A DNA stretch of 64,000 nt from Thiothrix unzii (GCF_017901175.1 NZ_CP072793.1:248001-312000); one strand, 5' to 3'. Positions 35,900 to 47,109 are shown, counted from the first letter of the stretch. Notes: generated from the sequence alone by a model not told the origin. Translations and numbers: made by a program.

Positions 35900-37716
35900 C
35901 GTCCCCGCAAGAATAATTTGTCGATGTGATCCAGCGTCATGCTTGTCCAAGTTGGGCGGCCGTGATTGCATTGTCCGCTGCGTTCGGTGCGTTCCATATC
36001 GCGTAATAAAGCATTCATTTCGGGAATGCTGAGTTTACGGTTGGCACGTACTGAGCCGTGGCAAGCCATCGTAGCGAGAATTTCGTTCATGGCGTGTTGA
36101 ATGCGATTGCTGGAGCCGTGAGTAATCAAATCAGCCAGCACATCACGCACCAGTGCCTCCGCGTCCGAAGCTTTTAACAAGCTGGGCACGGCGCGGATCG
36201 TGAGTTTTTCCATACCTAGTCGATCTAGCTCAAAGCCCAAGGTGCGGAATGTATCAGCGTATTGTTCGGCGTAATCGGCTTCTTTTTTGCTGACATTCAC
36301 GGTGCTGGGAACCAGTAACGGTTGGGAGCGAATCGTGTCTTGCGCCATGCTTTGCTTGAGGTATTCGTAGGTAATGCGTTCGTGGGCAGCGTGCATATCG
36401 ACGATAATTAAGCCCTCAGCGTTTTGCGCTAGGATGTAAATGCCGTGCAGTTGGGCAATGGCATAGCCGAGTGGAGGGAGGTCGGTTGTTTCGGTGCTGT
36501 TTACCGGCGTAATGTTTTCGACAGGTTGGCAGAGTTGTTGATAAACCGCCATTTGCTCACGCACAGGCATTTGCAAACGCGGTTGATGGTGCGCCTGATA
36601 AACTGGACGCGAAGGAGTGCTCTCTTGCCCCTTCCCCCCTTGCGGGGGAAGGTTGGGATGGGGGGTATCCGGCACTTGTGCCGGAATCTGCACTGGTGCA
36701 TCCACCTCATCCCCCGGTCGAATATCCGCCAAAGCCTGATGCAAGGTACGAAACAAAAAGTCGTGTACTAAACGTCCTTCCCTAAACCGCACTTCTTGCT
36801 TGGTCGGGTGCGCATTAGCATCCACCAGTTGCGGATTTAGCTCTAAAAATAGCACGAAAGCCGGATGCCGCCCGTGGTACATCACGTCTTGGTAGGCTTG
36901 TTTCACTGCATGGCTAATTAGGCGATCCCGCACATGACGGCTATTGACGTAAAAATATTGCAGGTCTGCTTGCGAACGTGAAAACGTCGGCAACCCAACC
37001 CAGCCCCACAAACGTAAGCCAGCAGCCTCGTAATCCAGATATAAACTTTGTTCCACAAACGCGCTGCCACAGATTTCTGCAATCCGGCGTTCTGCACCAC
37101 TGCGATCATCGGCTGCACGTAACCGTAAGGTGTTTTTTTGGTTGTGGTTAAGTTCAAAACTGACATCAAAGCGACTGAGTGCGATGCGTCTTACCGTATC
37201 TTCAATGTGCCCGAATTCGGTTTTTTCGGTTTTGAGGAATTTACGGCGTGCGGGCGTGTTAAAAAATAAATCAGCGACATCGACGCTAGTACCGATAGCG
37301 TGTGCACTGGGTTCAGGTGAGCCGAAAGCATCTTGCCCATCACCGAATAATGACCAGCCATTTTCTGCCGTTTGGTGGCGAGAACTGAGCACCAGTCGTG
37401 AAACCGATGCAATACTAGGTAAGGCTTCGCCGCGAAAACCGAGGCTACGCACTTGTTCCAGATCGTCAAGACTGGCAATTTTGCTGGTGGCGTGACGGCT
37501 TAGTGCCAATGCCAACTCTTCGCAGGGAATGCCGCTGCCATTATCGCGGATGCGAATGCGTTTGCTACCGCCTTGCTCAATGTCGATCTCGATGCGGGTA
37601 GACCCCGCATCGAGCGCGTTTTCCAGCAATTCCTTGACCACGGAAGCGGGGCGTTCAACCACCTCGCCTGCGGCGATTTGGTTGATCAGGTGGCTGGGAA
37701 GCTGGCGTATCGGCAT
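35896..37716 (-). CDS. mutL: DNA mismatch repair protein MutL, endonuclease-type motifs
   Basis: 606 residues. The N-terminal GHKL ATPase shows [18 protein letters not shown] and [14 protein letters not shown]. The linker holds an in-frame palindromic repeat ([15 protein letters not shown] 36624-36668). The C-terminal domain has [28 protein letters not shown] and a final FLR, which match the four metal-site motifs of nicking MutL proteins (DQHAxxExxxxE, ACR, CPHGRP, FxR) with Met for Gln in the first. E. coli MutL lacks these. It couples MutS mismatch recognition to strand removal. It overlaps miaA, and its start overlaps the protease stop (TAATG). Confidence 0.96.
   Translation of the reverse strand: MPIRQLPSHLINQIAAGEVVERPASVVKELLENALDAGSTRIEIDIEQGGSKRIRIRDNGSGIPCEELALALSRHATSKIASLDDLEQVRSLGFRGEALPSIASVSRLVLSSRHQTAENGWSLFGDGQDAFGSPEPSAHAIGTSVDVADLFFNTPARRKFLKTEKTEFGHIEDTVRRIALSRFDVSFELNHNQKNTLRLRAADDRSGAERRIAEICGSAFVEQSLYLDYEAAGLRLWGWVGLPTFSRSQADLQYFYVNSRHVRDRLISHAVKQAYQDVMYHGRHPAFVLFLELNPQLVDANAHPTKQEVRFREGRLVHDFLFRTLHQALADIRPGDEVDAPVQIPAQVPDTPHPNLPPQGGKGQESTPSRPVYQAHHQPRLQMPVREQMAVYQQLCQPVENITPVNSTETTDLPPLGYAIAQLHGIYILAQNAEGLIIVDMHAAHERITYEYLKQSMAQDTIRSQPLLVPSTVNVSKKEADYAEQYADTFRTLGFELDRLGMEKLTIRAVPSLLKASDAEALVRDVLADLITHGSSNRIQHAMNEILATMACHGSVRANRKLSIPEMNALLRDMERTERSGQCNHGRPTWTSMTLDHIDKLFLRGR
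36624..36668. repeat. palindromic repeat carried in frame within mutL
   Basis: CCTTCCCCC (36630-36638) pairs perfectly with GGGGGAAGG (36644-36652) over the loop CTTGC, with flanking CCCC- and GGGATGGGGG-type blocks. It is translated on the minus strand as Pro/Gly-rich linker sequence between the ATPase and C-terminal domains of MutL. The pattern matches dispersed CCCC/GGGG extragenic palindromes. Confidence 0.7.
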
Positions 37717-39497
37717 TAGTGTGCCGGTGCAGTGCTAGGTACGGTTGCTGGAGCCGGTGGCGTGACAGGTGTTGGTACAACCGCAGCGGGTGGCGGTGTG
37801 ACAGCTGCTGGTGCAACTGGCGTAACCGCTGCTGGTGTAACCGCAGTAGTCGTGTTAACTGTGCCGCCAGCCGGGGCTTGCAAATCTTTGGAGCGATCTG
37901 AGCCAATACCGTATTGCTTGAGAATATCCGGTTGGCGTGCCAAAGCTTCTTTGCGGTCAATTACGATCTGGTAATCATCTGCGCCTTCGAGCGTGATGAA
38001 ATCAGCGGTGGATGCCTGAATCCGCTCGAATAAGTCACGGAAACTGTGGATTTCCACATCGTCCATTTTTTCGATCAATAAACGCGAATCCTGATGGTGA
38101 TCTTTGTTGATGTCAGCGGGCAGAACCTGCGCCATGATGACTGCTTCTTGGCGTTGTTCGCTAGGAGCTTCGTAAGTAAGTGCGCCGATGCGTGCCGGGG
38201 TGGCTTCCATCGCGTCAATCACATCTTGGTTTAATGGCATGAACACAAAACCGCCAAAGATGAAATAGCTGGGCTGTTTGTCGTATTGATTGGGTTTGAC
38301 CAATAAGTATTCTCTGCCCGGTTTGTCGAGCAACAAGCTGACATCTTGGGTCTTGCCTTGGCGGATAATTTTGAAGGTAATATTTTCGCCAATCTGATGC
38401 ATGTCGATGTAATGGGTGTGGTCGATAAATTCGCCGGGGCGGAATTCAACCGTGCCGTTGTTTTCGAGTTTGTGTCCGTCAATTTCGGTCACAATATCAC
38501 CGATCTGAATTTTGCCGTCAGCCGGGGATTTTTTATAAATTTTATGCACTAAAATCCCGGTTTCTTGGTCTTGCAAACCGTAGCGACGACGCATGGATGG
38601 GTTTTCCAGCGATTGTGTTAAGAAGCCGTGGAAGCCGTAACCGTCAACTTTGCCATCTTTCACGTCATTCAATACGTGGCGAATAATCGGGATGGGGATC
38701 ATATAACCAATGTTTTCGGTCAGGAAGTTGGATTGCATCGCAACCCCCACCACTTTGCCATCAGAAATCACCGGGCCGCCGCTGTTGCCGAAGTTAATTG
38801 CTGCGTCAACCTGCACTGCGATTAGGTTTTCGCCGGTATGCACGTAATTTTGTTTTTCGATGCGTGAAACCACCCCGCGCGTTACGCTCAAGGTGTTGCC
38901 GCCAATCGGGAAGCCGTACACTTCCACTTGTTGCTGCATTTTGGGTAGATCGCCTAGTTCCAATGCCGGAATGTCTTTGTAAGTGTCGACTGCTTTCGGG
39001 CGTACCAACGCTAGGTCAGATTCGTGGGAAACGTAGATAACTTCGGCTTCGTAGCGTTTGGTTTCGCCGTGACGCTGCACTTCCAGGAATGTGGCATTCG
39101 CGATGACGTGGGCATTGGTTAAAATCAGATTGCCTTCAATCAGCAAGCCAGAGCCAGAGCCTTGACGTGAATCGGAATTCCACGGCGATAAAGTGTTGTG
39201 AACGTGTTGCACTGCATGAATTTTGACCACTGCATTTTTGATTTTTTCGCGTGGGTCATTACCGTCTTGGGTAACATCCATTGGTTGTAATGCTGTGGCG
39301 GTAGCTGGAGCTGGTGCAGCATTCGCAGCAGGATTGGTTGCCGGAGCATTGGGTTGCGCGGGCGGTTCCCCGGCAGGCGTGGCCGGTTGGGTGGTGGCGT
39401 GAACAGCAGGAGGCAAGCCAATTTCTGCTAATAATTGAGGTGATGTGCTAACCCCAAGGCAAGCGAGTGCCGTTGAAATAATAATTGCGTGGCGCAT
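37716..39497 (-). CDS. HtrA/Deg-like serine protease with low-complexity tails
   Basis: 593 residues, exported by an N-terminal signal peptide. An Ala/Pro/Thr-rich spacer (about 30-70) leads to a trypsin-like domain with triad H130 (LTNAHV), D161 (HESDLALV) and S239 (GNSGGP). A PDZ domain follows (about 275-395) and a second PDZ-like part (about 430-540), an organisation closer to the plant DEG9-like group than to DegP. The last 50 residues are a Thr/Pro/Val/Ala repeat tail. It probably degrades or checks periplasmic proteins. Its stop overlaps the mutL start by one base, so the two may be cotranslated. Confidence 0.88.
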   Translation of the reverse strand: MRHAIIISTALACLGVSTSPQLLAEIGLPPAVHATTQPATPAGEPPAQPNAPATNPAANAAPAPATATALQPMDVTQDGNDPREKIKNAVVKIHAVQHVHNTLSPWNSDSRQGSGSGLLIEGNLILTNAHVIANATFLEVQRHGETKRYEAEVIYVSHESDLALVRPKAVDTYKDIPALELGDLPKMQQQVEVYGFPIGGNTLSVTRGVVSRIEKQNYVHTGENLIAVQVDAAINFGNSGGPVISDGKVVGVAMQSNFLTENIGYMIPIPIIRHVLNDVKDGKVDGYGFHGFLTQSLENPSMRRRYGLQDQETGILVHKIYKKSPADGKIQIGDIVTEIDGHKLENNGTVEFRPGEFIDHTHYIDMHQIGENITFKIIRQGKTQDVSLLLDKPGREYLLVKPNQYDKQPSYFIFGGFVFMPLNQDVIDAMEATPARIGALTYEAPSEQRQEAVIMAQVLPADINKDHHQDSRLLIEKMDDVEIHSFRDLFERIQASTADFITLEGADDYQIVIDRKEALARQPDILKQYGIGSDRSKDLQAPAGGTVNTTTAVTPAAVTPVAPAAVTPPPAAVVPTPVTPPAPATVPSTAPAH

Positions 39498-39692
39498 TTA
39501 ACGTGTCCTTTGAGAAATAATCATAGCCCAGAATGAGAGGGGACGGTAATTGTCAGAACTATAACGTATCCATTAATAGAGTGAAAACACTTTAATCTGA
39601 CGGTAATGTATCGGTTTTTAAGGTGAAACTTGGTATTCTTGCGCGTTTGAGGCATAACCAATAAGCCAGATCAAAGACAACAGGACGAAGCA

Positions 39693-42509
39693 ATGACGGA
39701 CTACAAGCATACCCTTAACCTGCCAACCACGGATTTCCCCATGCGAGGTGATCTCGCCAAGCGTGAACCGGGAATGTTAGCGCAGTGGGAAAGTACCCAG
39801 CTTTATCAGCGTTTGCGCACCCATGCCGCAGGCCGCCCGTCTTTTATTTTGCACGATGGCCCGCCGTATGCGAACGGTGCGATTCACATTGGTCATGCAG
39901 TTAATAAAATCCTCAAAGATATGATTGTGAAAAGCAAAACCTTGAGCGGTTTTGACGCGCCTTATGTGCCGGGGTGGGATTGCCACGGCTTGCCGATTGA
40001 ACTCAAGGTCGAAGCACTGTTAGGTAAAGTTGGCGATAAAGTGGATGCGCAAGCATTTCGTCAGGCGTGCCGTGCTTACGCGACTGAGCAAATTGACCAG
40101 CAGCGCAAGGATTTTAAACGCTTGGGCGTATTGGGTGATTGGGAAAATCCTTACCTGACGATGGACTTCCAAACCGAAGCTGACATTGTGCGGGCGTTGG
40201 GGCGTATTGCTGCCAATGGGCATTTGCTCAAGGGCGCAAAGCCGGTGCATTGGTGTACTGATTGCGGTTCGGCTTTGGCGGAAGCGGAAGTGGAATACGC
40301 GGACAAAACCTCGTTTTCGATTGATGTGCGTTTTAGCGTGGTTGATGAAGCCGCATGGTTGCAGCGCGTACCCGAAGCCGCAGGGCAGGGCGATTTGGCA
40401 GTGGTGATCTGGACGACTACGCCTTGGACATTGCCTGCAAACCAAGCGGTTGCGTTGAACCCTGAGTTGACTTACGTGGTGGTGCAAACCCCATCTGAGC
40501 GTCTGGTATTGGCGGAAGCCTTGTACGAATCGGTGCTACAACGCGCCGAGATTGCTGAGGCCAACGTGATTGCACGTTGCGCGGGGAGTCAGTTAGAAGG
40601 CTTGCTGTTGCAACATCCGTTTTATGCGCGTCACGTGCCGGTTATTTTGGGCGAACACGTTACCACGGATGCGGGTACCGGCGCGGTACACACTGCACCG
40701 GGTCATGGGCAGGAAGACTTCGTGGTCGGTTTGAAATACGGCTTGCCGGTGGATAATCCGGTGGGTAGTGACGGTTGTTTCTTGCCGAATACCGAATTGT
40801 TTGCGGGTGAATCAGTGCATAAAGCCAATCCGCATGTGCTGGAAGTGCTGACTGAACGCGGTAAGTTATTGAAAGCGGATAAATTACGCCACAGTTACCC
40901 GCATTGCTGGCGGCACAAAACTCCGCTGATTTTCCGAGCCACTCCACAATGGTTTATTAGTCTTGAGCAAAACGGTTTGCGGGCGCAGGCACTAGCCGCG
41001 ATTCAAAACGTCAAGTGGATGCCGGATTGGGGTAAAGCGCGAATCGAAAGCATGGTGCAAAACCGCCCGGATTGGTGTATTTCCCGGCAGCGCACTTGGG
41101 GTGTGCCGATTGCGTTATTTGTCCATAAAGAAACCGGTGAATTACACCCACAAACCCCTGCTTTGATTGAAGCCATTGCGAACCGCATTGAACAGGGCGG
41201 CATTGATGCGTGGTTCCAAATGGAGCCGGAAGCCTTGCTGGGCAAGGATGCAGTACACTACGACAAGGTGAAAGATACCTTAGACGTGTGGTTTGATTCT
41301 GGGGTGACGCACGCGGCGGTGCTGGAGCGTCGTGCCGGATTGCACTTCCCGGCGGATGTGTATTTGGAAGGTTCAGATCAGCATCGTGGCTGGTTCCAAT
41401 CGTCATTATTATCGGCGATGGGGACGCGCGGCGAAGCACCGTATCGCACGGTATTGACCCACGGTTTTGTGGTGGATGCCAAGGGCGAGAAAATGTCCAA
41501 ATCCAAGGGCAATATTGTCGCGCCGCAAGAAGTTACCGGGAAATTGGGGGCGGATATTTTGCGCTTGTGGGTGGCTTCCACTGATTACAGTCGCGAAATG
41601 TCGGTTTCCGATGAAATTTTGAAGCGCACGGCGGATGCGTACCGGCGGATTCGTAATACCGCACGTTTCTTGCTGGCGAACCTGAATGATTTTGACCCTG
41701 CAACAGATACGGTAGCTGCGCACGACATGTTGCCGTTGGATCGTTGGGTGGTGGATCAGGCCGCGCAAGTACAGGATAAAGTGCTGCTGGCGTATGAGCG
41801 GTTTCAGTTCCATTTAATTGCGCAAGAAGTGTTGAATTTCTGCACGGTGGAATTGGGCAGTTTGTTCTTGGATATTACTAAGGATCGTCAATACACCATG
41901 CAGGCTGGCAGTTTGGGACGGCGTTCTGCACAAACCGCCGCTTGGCATATTTTGCAGGCAATGGTGCGCTGGCTTGCACCGGTATTGAGCTTTACGGCGG
42001 AGGAAATTTGGCAACACTTGCCGGGTGAAAAAGCCGAGTCAGTCTTGTTTGTACAGTGGTATGACGGTTTATTCCGCTTGGATGCTACCGATAAATTGTC
42101 CGCAAACGAGTGGAGTTACGTGTTTGCCTTGCGCGAATTGGTGAGTAAGCAGTTGGAAGAGGTGCGTGCTGCCGGGAAAATCGGTGCGGGTTTGAGTGCT
42201 GACGTGGATATTTATTACCGTCAGGCGGTGCGTGAGCCAGGAACGGATCCGCTAGTTAAGCTGGGTGATGAATTGCGTTTTGTGTTGATTACTTCAGCAG
42301 CGCATTTGCACGATATTGCTGATGTGCCTGAGGATGCGATTGAGGTGCTGGATCATGTGTTTGTGCGGGTGCGTCCTTCCGAACATGCAAAATGTGTGCG
42401 TTGCTGGCATCACCGTGACGATGTAGGTACTCATGCAGATCACCCTGAATTATGCGGGCGTTGCATTGAGAATGTGGATGGTGCTGGGGAGGTGCGTGAG
42501 TATGCGTAG
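39693..42509 (+). CDS. ileS: isoleucyl-tRNA synthetase
   Basis: 938 residues, as in E. coli. Class I landmarks: HIGH-type motif in [16 protein letters not shown] near residue 58-70, KMSKS in [10 protein letters not shown] around residue 600, and the CP1 editing domain with [15 protein letters not shown]-terminal zinc site CVRCWHH...CGRC closes the protein. It charges tRNA-Ile with isoleucine. GGACGA stands before the ATG. lspA starts inside its last codons, the usual ileS-lspA pairing. Confidence 0.99.
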   Translation: MTDYKHTLNLPTTDFPMRGDLAKREPGMLAQWESTQLYQRLRTHAAGRPSFILHDGPPYANGAIHIGHAVNKILKDMIVKSKTLSGFDAPYVPGWDCHGLPIELKVEALLGKVGDKVDAQAFRQACRAYATEQIDQQRKDFKRLGVLGDWENPYLTMDFQTEADIVRALGRIAANGHLLKGAKPVHWCTDCGSALAEAEVEYADKTSFSIDVRFSVVDEAAWLQRVPEAAGQGDLAVVIWTTTPWTLPANQAVALNPELTYVVVQTPSERLVLAEALYESVLQRAEIAEANVIARCAGSQLEGLLLQHPFYARHVPVILGEHVTTDAGTGAVHTAPGHGQEDFVVGLKYGLPVDNPVGSDGCFLPNTELFAGESVHKANPHVLEVLTERGKLLKADKLRHSYPHCWRHKTPLIFRATPQWFISLEQNGLRAQALAAIQNVKWMPDWGKARIESMVQNRPDWCISRQRTWGVPIALFVHKETGELHPQTPALIEAIANRIEQGGIDAWFQMEPEALLGKDAVHYDKVKDTLDVWFDSGVTHAAVLERRAGLHFPADVYLEGSDQHRGWFQSSLLSAMGTRGEAPYRTVLTHGFVVDAKGEKMSKSKGNIVAPQEVTGKLGADILRLWVASTDYSREMSVSDEILKRTADAYRRIRNTARFLLANLNDFDPATDTVAAHDMLPLDRWVVDQAAQVQDKVLLAYERFQFHLIAQEVLNFCTVELGSLFLDITKDRQYTMQAGSLGRRSAQTAAWHILQAMVRWLAPVLSFTAEEIWQHLPGEKAESVLFVQWYDGLFRLDATDKLSANEWSYVFALRELVSKQLEEVRAAGKIGAGLSADVDIYYRQAVREPGTDPLVKLGDELRFVLITSAAHLHDIADVPEDAIEVLDHVFVRVRPSEHAKCVRCWHHRDDVGTHADHPELCGRCIENVDGAGEVREYA

Positions 42510-43023
42510 TTTTCGTTCGCTTTCCGGCGATACCGGAATGCTCGGTTGGTTGTGGGTGACAGCACTGGTGATTGTGCTGGATCAGTTGACGAAATGGATG
42601 GCGGAAGCATATCTGGAATTTGCGCAACCTGTGGCTATTTTCCCGCACCTGAATATGACGCTGGCGTATAACTACGGGGCGGCATTCAGCTTTTTAGGTG
42701 ATCAAGGCGGCTGGCAACGCTGGTTTTTTGCGATTTTAGCCGTCGCAGTGTGCGTGGTTATCGTCAATTGGTTACGTAAGCTCAGTAAAACACGGGTAGC
42801 AATGGCGGCGGCGTTGGCATTGGTATTGGGCGGTGCGATTGGCAATCTGATTGATCGCTTGATGTACGGTAAAGTTATTGACTTTATTGATGTTTATTTC
42901 GATATTCCATTCGTGATGGATAACTATCATTTCGCAACTTTTAACGTGGCGGATATTGCGATTACGTGTGGTGCGATGGTTTTGGTATTTTTGAGTTTGT
43001 TCACCAACGATCTTGAATCTTGA
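42502..43023 (+). CDS. lspA: lipoprotein signal peptidase (signal peptidase II)
   Basis: 173 residues, four transmembrane segments. Catalytic aspartates lie in VIDFIDVYF and [17 protein letters not shown] and [11 protein letters not shown] are family marks. It removes signal peptides from prolipoproteins such as the NlpC/P60 and thioredoxin-like lipoproteins in this window. The ATG at 42502 overlaps the ileS stop by eight bases; GGGAGG lies about ten bases upstream. A longer frame from 42433 lies within ileS and is rejected. Confidence 0.97.
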   Translation: MRSFRSLSGDTGMLGWLWVTALVIVLDQLTKWMAEAYLEFAQPVAIFPHLNMTLAYNYGAAFSFLGDQGGWQRWFFAILAVAVCVVIVNWLRKLSKTRVAMAAALALVLGGAIGNLIDRLMYGKVIDFIDVYFDIPFVMDNYHFATFNVADIAITCGAMVLVFLSLFTNDLES

Positions 43024-43039
43024 GAAACCACGGTGATTT

Positions 43040-43068
43040 AACCCTGCTCCCGTTTAAAGAGCAGGGTT
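43040..43068. terminator. hairpin between convergent lspA and argH
   Basis: A perfect 10-bp stem AACCCTGCTC/GAGCAGGGTT with a 9-base loop lies between the two stop codons. Only a short T-run follows on either strand, so termination strength is uncertain. Confidence 0.6.
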
Positions 43069-43075
43069 TCCAGCT

Positions 43076-44476
43076 TTAACCCAGTAATTCGCGTGCAGCC
43101 AGTACTTGTCGCTTGACTTGCGCTGGTGCTGTACCGCCAAGGTGATCACGTGCGGCGACCGAGCCTTCAAGGGTTAACACCTCAAATACATCCGCAGTGA
43201 TAATCGCGGCGAAGCTTTGCAGCTCTTCCAAGTGCATTTCGCTTAAATCGCGTCCGGTTTCTACGCCGAGTGCAACCGCTTTGCCAACGACTTCGTGGGC
43301 ATCGCGGAATGGTAAACCTTTGCGCACTAAATAATCCGCTAAATCCGTTGCGGTGGAAAAGCCTTTCATGGCGGATTGGCGCATTTTGTCGGCTTTGGGT
43401 TGTACGTGCGGCATCATGTCAGCAAAAGCCCGCAGGCTGCCTAATAGCGTATCTACAGTATCAAACAGGGGTTCTTTGTCTTCCTGATTGTCTTTGTTGT
43501 ACGCCAGTGGCTGACCTTTCATCAGGGTTAACAATGCGATTAAATGCCCGAAAACCCGCCCGCTTTTGCCGCGAACCAATTCAGGAACATCTGGGTTTTT
43601 CTTTTGCGGCATAATGGATGAGCCGGTGCAGAAACGGTCTGGCAAGCGGATAAAATCAAATTGCGCCGAAGTCCACAGCACTAATTCTTCCGAAAAGCGC
43701 GACAGATGCATCATAATCAGCGATGCCGCTGAGGTGAATTCAATCGCGAAATCACGATCGCTCACTGCATCCAAGGAGTTACGTGCAGGGCGTTCAAAGC
43801 CTAGTAATTGCGCGGTGTATTCGCGGTCAATCGGGTAGGTCGTGCCTGCCAATGCTGCCGCACCCAGTGGCATAACATTAATGCGTTTACGGCAATCTTG
43901 CAGCCGCTCGAAATCACGTTGCAGCATTTCAAACCATGCCAGCATGTGATGCCCAAAGGTAATGGGTTGCGCCACCTGTAAGTGAGTAAAGCCGGGGAGG
44001 ATGGTGTCAGCTTCGCGTTCTGCCAAATCAATCAGCGCACGCTGCAAACGGCGTAACTCGTGGCTAATTCCATCCACTTGATCGCGCAGCCACAAGCGCA
44101 CGTCAGTGGCTACTTGGTCATTACGTGAGCGTCCGGTGTGCAGTTTTTTACCGGCGATGCCGATGCGGTCGGTGAGGCGTGCTTCCACATTCATGTGGAC
44201 ATCTTCCAGCGATACTTTCCATTCCAGTTGATTATTGTCGGCTAAGTGTTCGATTGCATCGAGGCCGCTCAGGATTTGTTCAACTTCATTGGTGTTTAAT
44301 AGCCCTACTTTGCCAAGCATTTGAGCATGAGCGCGGGAGCCTTGGATGTCGTGTTTGTACAAACGCTTATCAAAGTTAATGGATGCGGTGAATTCTTCGA
44401 CGAAAGCGTCGGTGGATTCGCTAAAGCGTCCGCCCCAAGGTTTGTCCTTGGCGGAATCGGTTGGTTTTCCGTTCAT
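43076..44476 (-). CDS. argH: argininosuccinate lyase
   Basis: 466 residues. ArgH splits argininosuccinate to arginine and fumarate. The fumarase/aspartase signature [12 protein letters not shown] holds the mobile catalytic-serine loop; [12 protein letters not shown] and [16 protein letters not shown] are further active-site segments. The gene is divergent from algZ-algR, as in Pseudomonas. No arginine-pathway neighbours are present. Confidence 0.98.
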   Translation of the reverse strand: MNGKPTDSAKDKPWGGRFSESTDAFVEEFTASINFDKRLYKHDIQGSRAHAQMLGKVGLLNTNEVEQILSGLDAIEHLADNNQLEWKVSLEDVHMNVEARLTDRIGIAGKKLHTGRSRNDQVATDVRLWLRDQVDGISHELRRLQRALIDLAEREADTILPGFTHLQVAQPITFGHHMLAWFEMLQRDFERLQDCRKRINVMPLGAAALAGTTYPIDREYTAQLLGFERPARNSLDAVSDRDFAIEFTSAASLIMMHLSRFSEELVLWTSAQFDFIRLPDRFCTGSSIMPQKKNPDVPELVRGKSGRVFGHLIALLTLMKGQPLAYNKDNQEDKEPLFDTVDTLLGSLRAFADMMPHVQPKADKMRQSAMKGFSTATDLADYLVRKGLPFRDAHEVVGKAVALGVETGRDLSEMHLEELQSFAAIITADVFEVLTLEGSVAARDHLGGTAPAQVKRQVLAARELLG

Positions 44477-44715
44477 GGGTTAATGTCTATTTTTCATCAG
44501 GTTGCCAAAAAAAGTTGCCAGACATTATCACATTGTGGAAGAATAAAAAATCTAAGCACAAAGTACGGTCGCCTGACAGCAGCCGCGCTTAGTATATAAG
44601 GAAATGCTCAGCCCGTAGTGGCAGATCAGGGAATAACAAAAAAAATAACTTTTAAACTGAAATCAAGCATGTCGGCTCAACGCCCGTTGTACCGCTTCTT
44701 GGTTGAGAGCAATAA

Positions 44716-45768
44716 ATGCCAGCATTTAATGGAAAAATATTGAGCTATCTGCCGAACTTGTGCGTGCCGCAGGCGTTGTTACGCACGGTGTTAGCCGCAG
44801 AGTTCTTGGCGATTATCCTTGCCTTGACCGTGGCATCAGACTTGAGCGATTTTTTCGTCAAGCTAGGGTTGCATTCGCTGTTTGTGCAGTGGGTGGCGTT
44901 GGCTTCTACATTCACGCTGTGCCTGATTGGGCGCGTCATTGTGAACCCGGAGATTGCGCGGGCTACTAGCATTGTGTTGGGCGTGGTTGCGTTATTTACC
45001 TTGCTGGCTTCGGTGCTGGGTTTGGTATTGGCGGGTGGCCAAGGCGATCTGTTGGATAAGTTGGCTGCCAGTGGCTTATTCATTATAAAAAATCTAGTGA
45101 TTGCCTTGGTGATTACCTTGGTATTGCTGCGCTATTTTTACATCCACAATCAGTGGGAGGCGACGGTCGAATCGGATTCAGCGGCTAAGTACGATGCATT
45201 GCAAGCACGGATGCGTCCGCACTTTTTGTTTAACAGTTTAAACACGATTGCACACTTGGTTCACAAGGAGCCAAAGCGGGCAGAAGACGCGCTGTTGGAT
45301 TTAGCCGATATTATGCGCCTAACACTCGACAAACGGTCGAGGATTTCTCTCCGAGAAGAGCTAGAGTTAACGCTTGCCTATTTACGTATGGAAGGTTTGC
45401 GTTTAGGAGAGAGACGCTTGCACGTTAAGTTGGATATGGATCGTAACAGTTTGCCGATGGATATGGATATTCCACCGTTTCTGTTACAGCCCTTGGTGGA
45501 AAATGCGGTCTATCATGGCATCCAGCCCCGTCAGGATGGCGGTTTGTTAACAGTTAGTCTTTACGACGCGGGTGGACGTTTGGACGTGGCTGTGACGAAT
45601 CCGTTGCCGCCAGCGGGTGTGAGTACGCATTCCAAAGGTAATCACATTGCCCAAGAAAACTTGGTCAATCGTTTACGTTTGGCGTATGGCGACCGTGCCA
45701 ATCTCAAAATACAAAAAAATGCTAATACGCAGCAATACCGCGTCTCGTTTTCCATCCCCAAGGAGTAG
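44716..45768 (+). CDS. algZ: LytS/AlgZ-family sensor histidine kinase
   Basis: 350 residues. Four hydrophobic segments in the first 150 residues form the membrane sensor. The kinase domain has the HisKA-like box RPHFLFNSLNT with H169, and an HATPase region with LQPLVENAVYHGI. This is the atypical LytS/YehU/AlgZ class. Its response regulator is the next gene, with AAGGAG in the last codons serving it. In Pseudomonas the equivalent pair FimS/AlgR controls alginate and twitching motility; the targets here are not known. Confidence 0.92.
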   Translation: MPAFNGKILSYLPNLCVPQALLRTVLAAEFLAIILALTVASDLSDFFVKLGLHSLFVQWVALASTFTLCLIGRVIVNPEIARATSIVLGVVALFTLLASVLGLVLAGGQGDLLDKLAASGLFIIKNLVIALVITLVLLRYFYIHNQWEATVESDSAAKYDALQARMRPHFLFNSLNTIAHLVHKEPKRAEDALLDLADIMRLTLDKRSRISLREELELTLAYLRMEGLRLGERRLHVKLDMDRNSLPMDMDIPPFLLQPLVENAVYHGIQPRQDGGLLTVSLYDAGGRLDVAVTNPLPPAGVSTHSKGNHIAQENLVNRLRLAYGDRANLKIQKNANTQQYRVSFSIPKE

Positions 45769-45775
45769 AAAAATT

Positions 45776-46522
45776 ATGACATTAAAAGTGTTGGTCGTTG
45801 ATGATGAAGAATACGCCCGCGAGCGTATTAAGGGGTTGTTAGCGACTCAGGTGGATTATGCAGTTTGTGCCGAAGCCGAAAACGGGGTCGAGGCAGTGAT
45901 GATGGCGGAACGTTATCTGCCTGACATTGTGTTGATGGACATCTCCATGCCAGCGATGGATGGGTTGGAAGCCGCACGTCATATGTCAGGTATGGACAGC
46001 CCGCCAGCCGTCATATTCACCACAGCGTATGGTGAATATGCTTTAGAAGCCTTCTCAACAAAAGCAACAGGGTATCTTATGAAACCGATTAGACAAGAAC
46101 AATTATTACAAAGTCTGGAACAAGCCCGTACCTTGAATCGTGCACAACGCCTTGAGGCGTTAGAAGGGCGTGATAACAGGAGCTTCCTGTCACGTAAGCA
46201 CATTTGTGCGCGGATGCGCGGCAACCTTGAGCTGATTCCGATTGAGGAAGTGGTGTATTTCCAAGCGGATCAAAAATATGTCACAGTGCGCCACAAAAAA
46301 GGTGAAGTGATTATTGAAGAATCCCTGAAGTCCTTAGAAACCGATTTGGCGGATCGTTTTATTCGCATTCACCGTAATGCGCTGGTGGCGAAAACGGCTA
46401 TTTCCGGGTTGTCGAAGTCTTCCATCGGGCGTACTCAAGTGGTGTTAGATAATGTTAAAGACCAACTGGAAGTAAGTCGCCGTCATCTGGCGGAAGTTCG
46501 TCGCTTCGTCCGCAATCGCTGA
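45776..46522 (+). CDS. algR: LytTR-type response regulator AlgR
   Basis: 248 residues. Receiver domain 1-120 with D9/D10, the phospho-acceptor D55 in IVLMDISMPAMDG and K106-region MKPI. The C-terminal LytTR DNA-binding domain spans about 140-245 (ELIPIEEVVYFQADQKYVTV, RIHRNALV). The ATG at 45776 has AAGGAG ten bases upstream; a frame running back to 45647 lies within the kinase gene. It ends at a strong terminator, so kinase and regulator form a two-gene operon. Confidence 0.95.
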   Translation: MTLKVLVVDDEEYARERIKGLLATQVDYAVCAEAENGVEAVMMAERYLPDIVLMDISMPAMDGLEAARHMSGMDSPPAVIFTTAYGEYALEAFSTKATGYLMKPIRQEQLLQSLEQARTLNRAQRLEALEGRDNRSFLSRKHICARMRGNLELIPIEEVVYFQADQKYVTVRHKKGEVIIEESLKSLETDLADRFIRIHRNALVAKTAISGLSKSSIGRTQVVLDNVKDQLEVSRRHLAEVRRFVRNR

Positions 46523-46533
46523 GATTTCTCCTT

Positions 46534-46570
46534 TGAGGATGGCGTGTGTGCGTCATCCTCACTCTTTTGA
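46534..46570 (+). terminator. Rho-independent terminator of algZ-algR
   Basis: TGAGGATG/CATCCTCA plus three inner pairs (one G-U) form an 11-bp stem with a 6-base loop, followed by CTCTTTTG. It starts 12 bases after the algR stop. Confidence 0.75.
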
Positions 46571-46572
46571 GG

Positions 46573-47073
46573 TTATTGAACGGCAGCATGAGCTGTGTCA
46601 ATGGCACTTTCTAAATAAGCCCCGTAGAAATCAGGGCTGTTGTAACCCAGCAGTGGTTCTGCGACAGCTTTTCCCGTTGAATCCAGAAAAACCAGTGTTG
46701 GCGTGAGTGTTGCACCGTGTTTGGCTGCAAAAACATCCGCGTCCACTGTATCCCCATTAAAATCAGTAATTGTCTCAACTTCACCTAAACTGAAGCTGCG
46801 GATAATGATGCGCTCATTATAATCTGGGCTTTTCAGCATCGGGATGAGGTATTCTGATTCAAGTTGTCGACAGTAGGTGCAATAGTCAGCACGGAAAGCC
46901 AATAGTAACGGTAATTTCCTAGTCTGCATTTCCTTGCTTAAGGCTTGAAAATCGTGTGTTTCCTCAGTTGTGGCTGCATTACCGCACGCTCCCATGAGTA
47001 ATGTCATCAAAATTAAAAATGTCGACAATATGGGTTGCAACGGCTTGCTAAGGGGCGATATGATGCGTTTCAT
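46573..47073 (-). CDS. thioredoxin-like lipoprotein (SoxW/DsbD-gamma-like)
   Basis: 166 residues. A lipoprotein signal ends with LMGAC, C30 being the lipidated cysteine. The thioredoxin fold has the redox pair C65TYC68 and a cis-proline in LTPTLVFLD. It resembles periplasmic thioredoxin-like proteins such as SoxW, which reduce thiol partners in sulfur oxidation or cytochrome biogenesis. No sox genes are near, so the partner is unknown. It is divergent from the ATP synthase operon, whose -35 lies just upstream of its start. Confidence 0.85.
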   Translation of the reverse strand: MKRIISPLSKPLQPILSTFLILMTLLMGACGNAATTEETHDFQALSKEMQTRKLPLLLAFRADYCTYCRQLESEYLIPMLKSPDYNERIIIRSFSLGEVETITDFNGDTVDADVFAAKHGATLTPTLVFLDSTGKAVAEPLLGYNSPDFYGAYLESAIDTAHAAVQ

Positions 47074-47080
47074 CCAGTGG

Positions 47081-47109
47081 TTGACCCTATATTAGTATAT
47101 CTTTATACT
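47081..47109 (+). promoter_or_regulatory. sigma-70 promoter of the atp operon
   Basis: TTGACC (47081-47086) and TATACT (47104-47109) have an exact 17-base spacer. Transcription would begin about 40 bases before atpI. Confidence 0.8.

Noticed and set aside
37719-37860. A tandem repeat array at the end of the protease gene
   Set aside because: The DNA is repetitive only because it encodes a Thr/Pro/Val/Ala-rich tail; units vary in length and sequence.
45647-45775. An N-terminal extension of AlgR
   Set aside because: The extra 43 codons lie entirely within the kinase gene in another frame, and a clear AAGGAG stands just before ATG 45776.
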